Assembly: GCA_964462535.1 (NCBI GenBank)
Contig: CAYWXV010000100.1
Span: forward strand, 1 to 7,393
Length of the DNA stretch: 7,393 nt
Direction: 5' to 3'
Source: CAYWXV01 sp964462535
GTDB lineage: Bacteria; Bacteroidota; Ignavibacteria; OLB7
Of the stretch, positions 6,266 through 7,393 are shown one piece after another. How positions within the stretch are numbered: the first letter of the stretch is position 1; each line of letters begins with the position of its first letter. The translations under genes were made by a program, and so were the position numbers. The notes under the pieces are model-generated. The model ran no database searches. It was given only the letters and a program-made list of their open reading frames with translations, and was not told where the DNA came from.

Positions 6266-7375
6266 GTGTTTCTTCATTACTCTGAATGGAACGGCGACGA
6301 GATGTCGCGGCAGCAGCGGCTGGAGCAGCTCTTCAGGCTCTTCAGCTTTCTGCTTACGAAGACCTCTGGCGATGTCGATGAAGCTCTCGACTGGATGAGC
6401 AGACTCGATGAACAGTATGGCATCCTCGGTGACATGACAATGCAGCAGTTCATCGATGAGTTGAAGCGGGCGGGACTGATTCAGGATAATCCGGAGGGAA
6501 CGGGAAACGACTTTGATCTGACACGCAAAGGAGCGCAGCGTATTCGCCAGGATGCCCTCCGCGAAATCTTTACATCGCTCAAGAAAGCCGGTCCTGGTTC
6601 GCACGAGACGCCGCATTCAGGTTCGGGCGTTGAACGGACCGGTGAGCTGCGTGAGTATGAGTTCGGTGATCAGACCGTCAACATCGACGCTACCAGCACC
6701 CTCTCGAACGCCCTTAGACGTGATCCCGACCTGGAGAACTTCTCTCTTCACGAAGACGATATCCGTGTCCACGAGACAGAGCATCAGACGAACGTTGCAA
6801 CGGTCCTGATGCTCGACATCTCCCACTCGATGATTCTCTACGGCGAGGATCGCATCACACCAGCCAAGCAAGTGGCGCTAGCGCTGGCCGAACTGATCAC
6901 CACCCGGTATCCGAAGGACCGTCTTCATGTCATCCTCTTTGGTGACGAGGCGCGCGAGGTGAACATGCACGAACTCCCCTTCGTCACCGTTGGCCCATTC
7001 CACACAAACACACGTGCCGGACTCCAGCTTGCCCGACAGCTATTGAAGAGAAAGGGGGGAGCAAACAAGCAGATCTTCATGATCACCGATGGCAAGCCCT
7101 CGGCGATGTTCGAGCCGAACGGCCGGCTTTACAAGAACTCGTTCGGGCTCGATCCGAAGATTGTGAACAAGACGCTGGATGAGGCGGTCGCATGCAGACG
7201 CGAGGGAATCACAGTCACCACATTCATGGTTGCACGCGATCCGTACCTCGTCAACTTTGTGGAGGAGCTGACCCGCGCGAATCATGGCCGCGCCTACTAT
7301 TCAGGGCTTAGCAAGCTAGGGGAAACGGTTTTCGTCGACTACATTCGGAATCGACGGAAGCGATACCGGGACTAG
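6266..7375 (+). CDS. VWA-domain protein with intact MIDAS site
   Basis: A 369-residue protein without signal peptide or membrane segment, so cytoplasmic. The N-terminus 'FLHYSEWNGDE' (2-12) resembles the conserved 'RYSRWDG' opening of VWA proteins of the ChlD/COG4867 type. A helical region follows (about 18-108), then a variable linker, and a VWA domain from about 175 to 365. The metal-ion-dependent adhesion site is complete: D184-x-S186-x-S188 after strand 'ATVLMLDI', T247/T249 in 'FHTNTRAG', and D275 in 'FMITDGKP'. In this family the VWA protein usually works with a MoxR- or BchI-like AAA+ ATPase as a chaperone-like or metal-insertion pair. No ATPase is visible here; the upstream neighbour is the protease, 261 bases away, and the downstream neighbour is outside the window. 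The start is GTG: an in-frame stop at 6248-6250 excludes earlier starts, and the next ATG (6302) would cut off the conserved N-terminus. No clear ribosome binding site precedes it. Confidence 0.88.
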   Translation: MFLHYSEWNGDEMSRQQRLEQLFRLFSFLLTKTSGDVDEALDWMSRLDEQYGILGDMTMQQFIDELKRAGLIQDNPEGTGNDFDLTRKGAQRIRQDALREIFTSLKKAGPGSHETPHSGSGVERTGELREYEFGDQTVNIDATSTLSNALRRDPDLENFSLHEDDIRVHETEHQTNVATVLMLDISHSMILYGEDRITPAKQVALALAELITTRYPKDRLHVILFGDEAREVNMHELPFVTVGPFHTNTRAGLQLARQLLKRKGGANKQIFMITDGKPSAMFEPNGRLYKNSFGLDPKIVNKTLDEAVACRREGITVTTFMVARDPYLVNFVEELTRANHGRAYYSGLSKLGETVFVDYIRNRRKRYRD

Positions 7376-7376
7376 G

Positions 7377-7393
7377 CGGGTGGGCCGCTGGGC
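7377..7393. repeat. Beginning of a second 8-bp repeat array
   Basis: CGGGTGGG (7377-7384, a diverged unit) followed by CCGCTGGG (7385-7392) and C at the window edge. This is the same unit as in the array at 3812-3864, here starting two bases after the TAG of the VWA gene. The extent beyond the window is unknown. Confidence 0.6.

Overview
The window looks like a chromosomal segment from a member of the Bacteroidota/Chlorobiota (FCB) group. The main evidence is the C-terminus of the large minus-strand gene at 1918-3777, which reads as a type IX secretion system (T9SS) type A sorting domain, a signal essentially restricted to that group. The GC-rich composition, many short repeats and weak Shine-Dalgarno signals would fit an Ignavibacteria/Kapabacteria-like lineage, but that finer placement is inference. 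I see no ribosomal or transfer RNA, transposase, phage gene or CRISPR array.

Layout, left to right. (1) 1-1756, minus: the first 585 codons of a secreted LamG-fold protein followed by four PKD/Ig-like repeats; its 3' end lies outside the window. (2) 1757-1917: a short gap with a long, GC-rich hairpin. (3) 1918-3777, minus: a secreted repeat protein (repeats of the kind 'W...G...vGst...d.nG..W') ending in a Cys-rich stretch and the T9SS sorting domain. Its 5' end abuts a tandem array of an 8-bp unit, and its start codon is uncertain. (4) About 3865-4634: roughly 770 bases without a convincing gene, holding three related palindromes. (5) 4635-5210, minus: a small Rossmann-fold protein of the short-chain dehydrogenase type, with a palindromic repeat inserted in frame. 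(6) 5211-5410: a divergent intergenic region built almost wholly of repeats (three exact 49-bp-spaced units, then a 7-bp duplication). (7) 5411-6004, plus: a small exported papain-like cysteine protease. (8) 6266-7375, plus: a cytoplasmic von Willebrand factor A (VWA) domain protein with an intact MIDAS metal site. The window closes with the start of another 8-bp repeat array directly after its stop codon.

The genes do not form one recognisable pathway. The two left-hand genes are both probable cell-surface or secreted T9SS cargo (proved by a sorting domain for one, inferred for the other). The protease is exported but has no sorting domain. The SDR-like and VWA proteins are cytoplasmic. The most unusual aspect is the density of repeats: at least three families of short palindromic or tandem elements sit at gene borders, one copy has entered a coding sequence without breaking the frame, and another array appears to have displaced a start codon.
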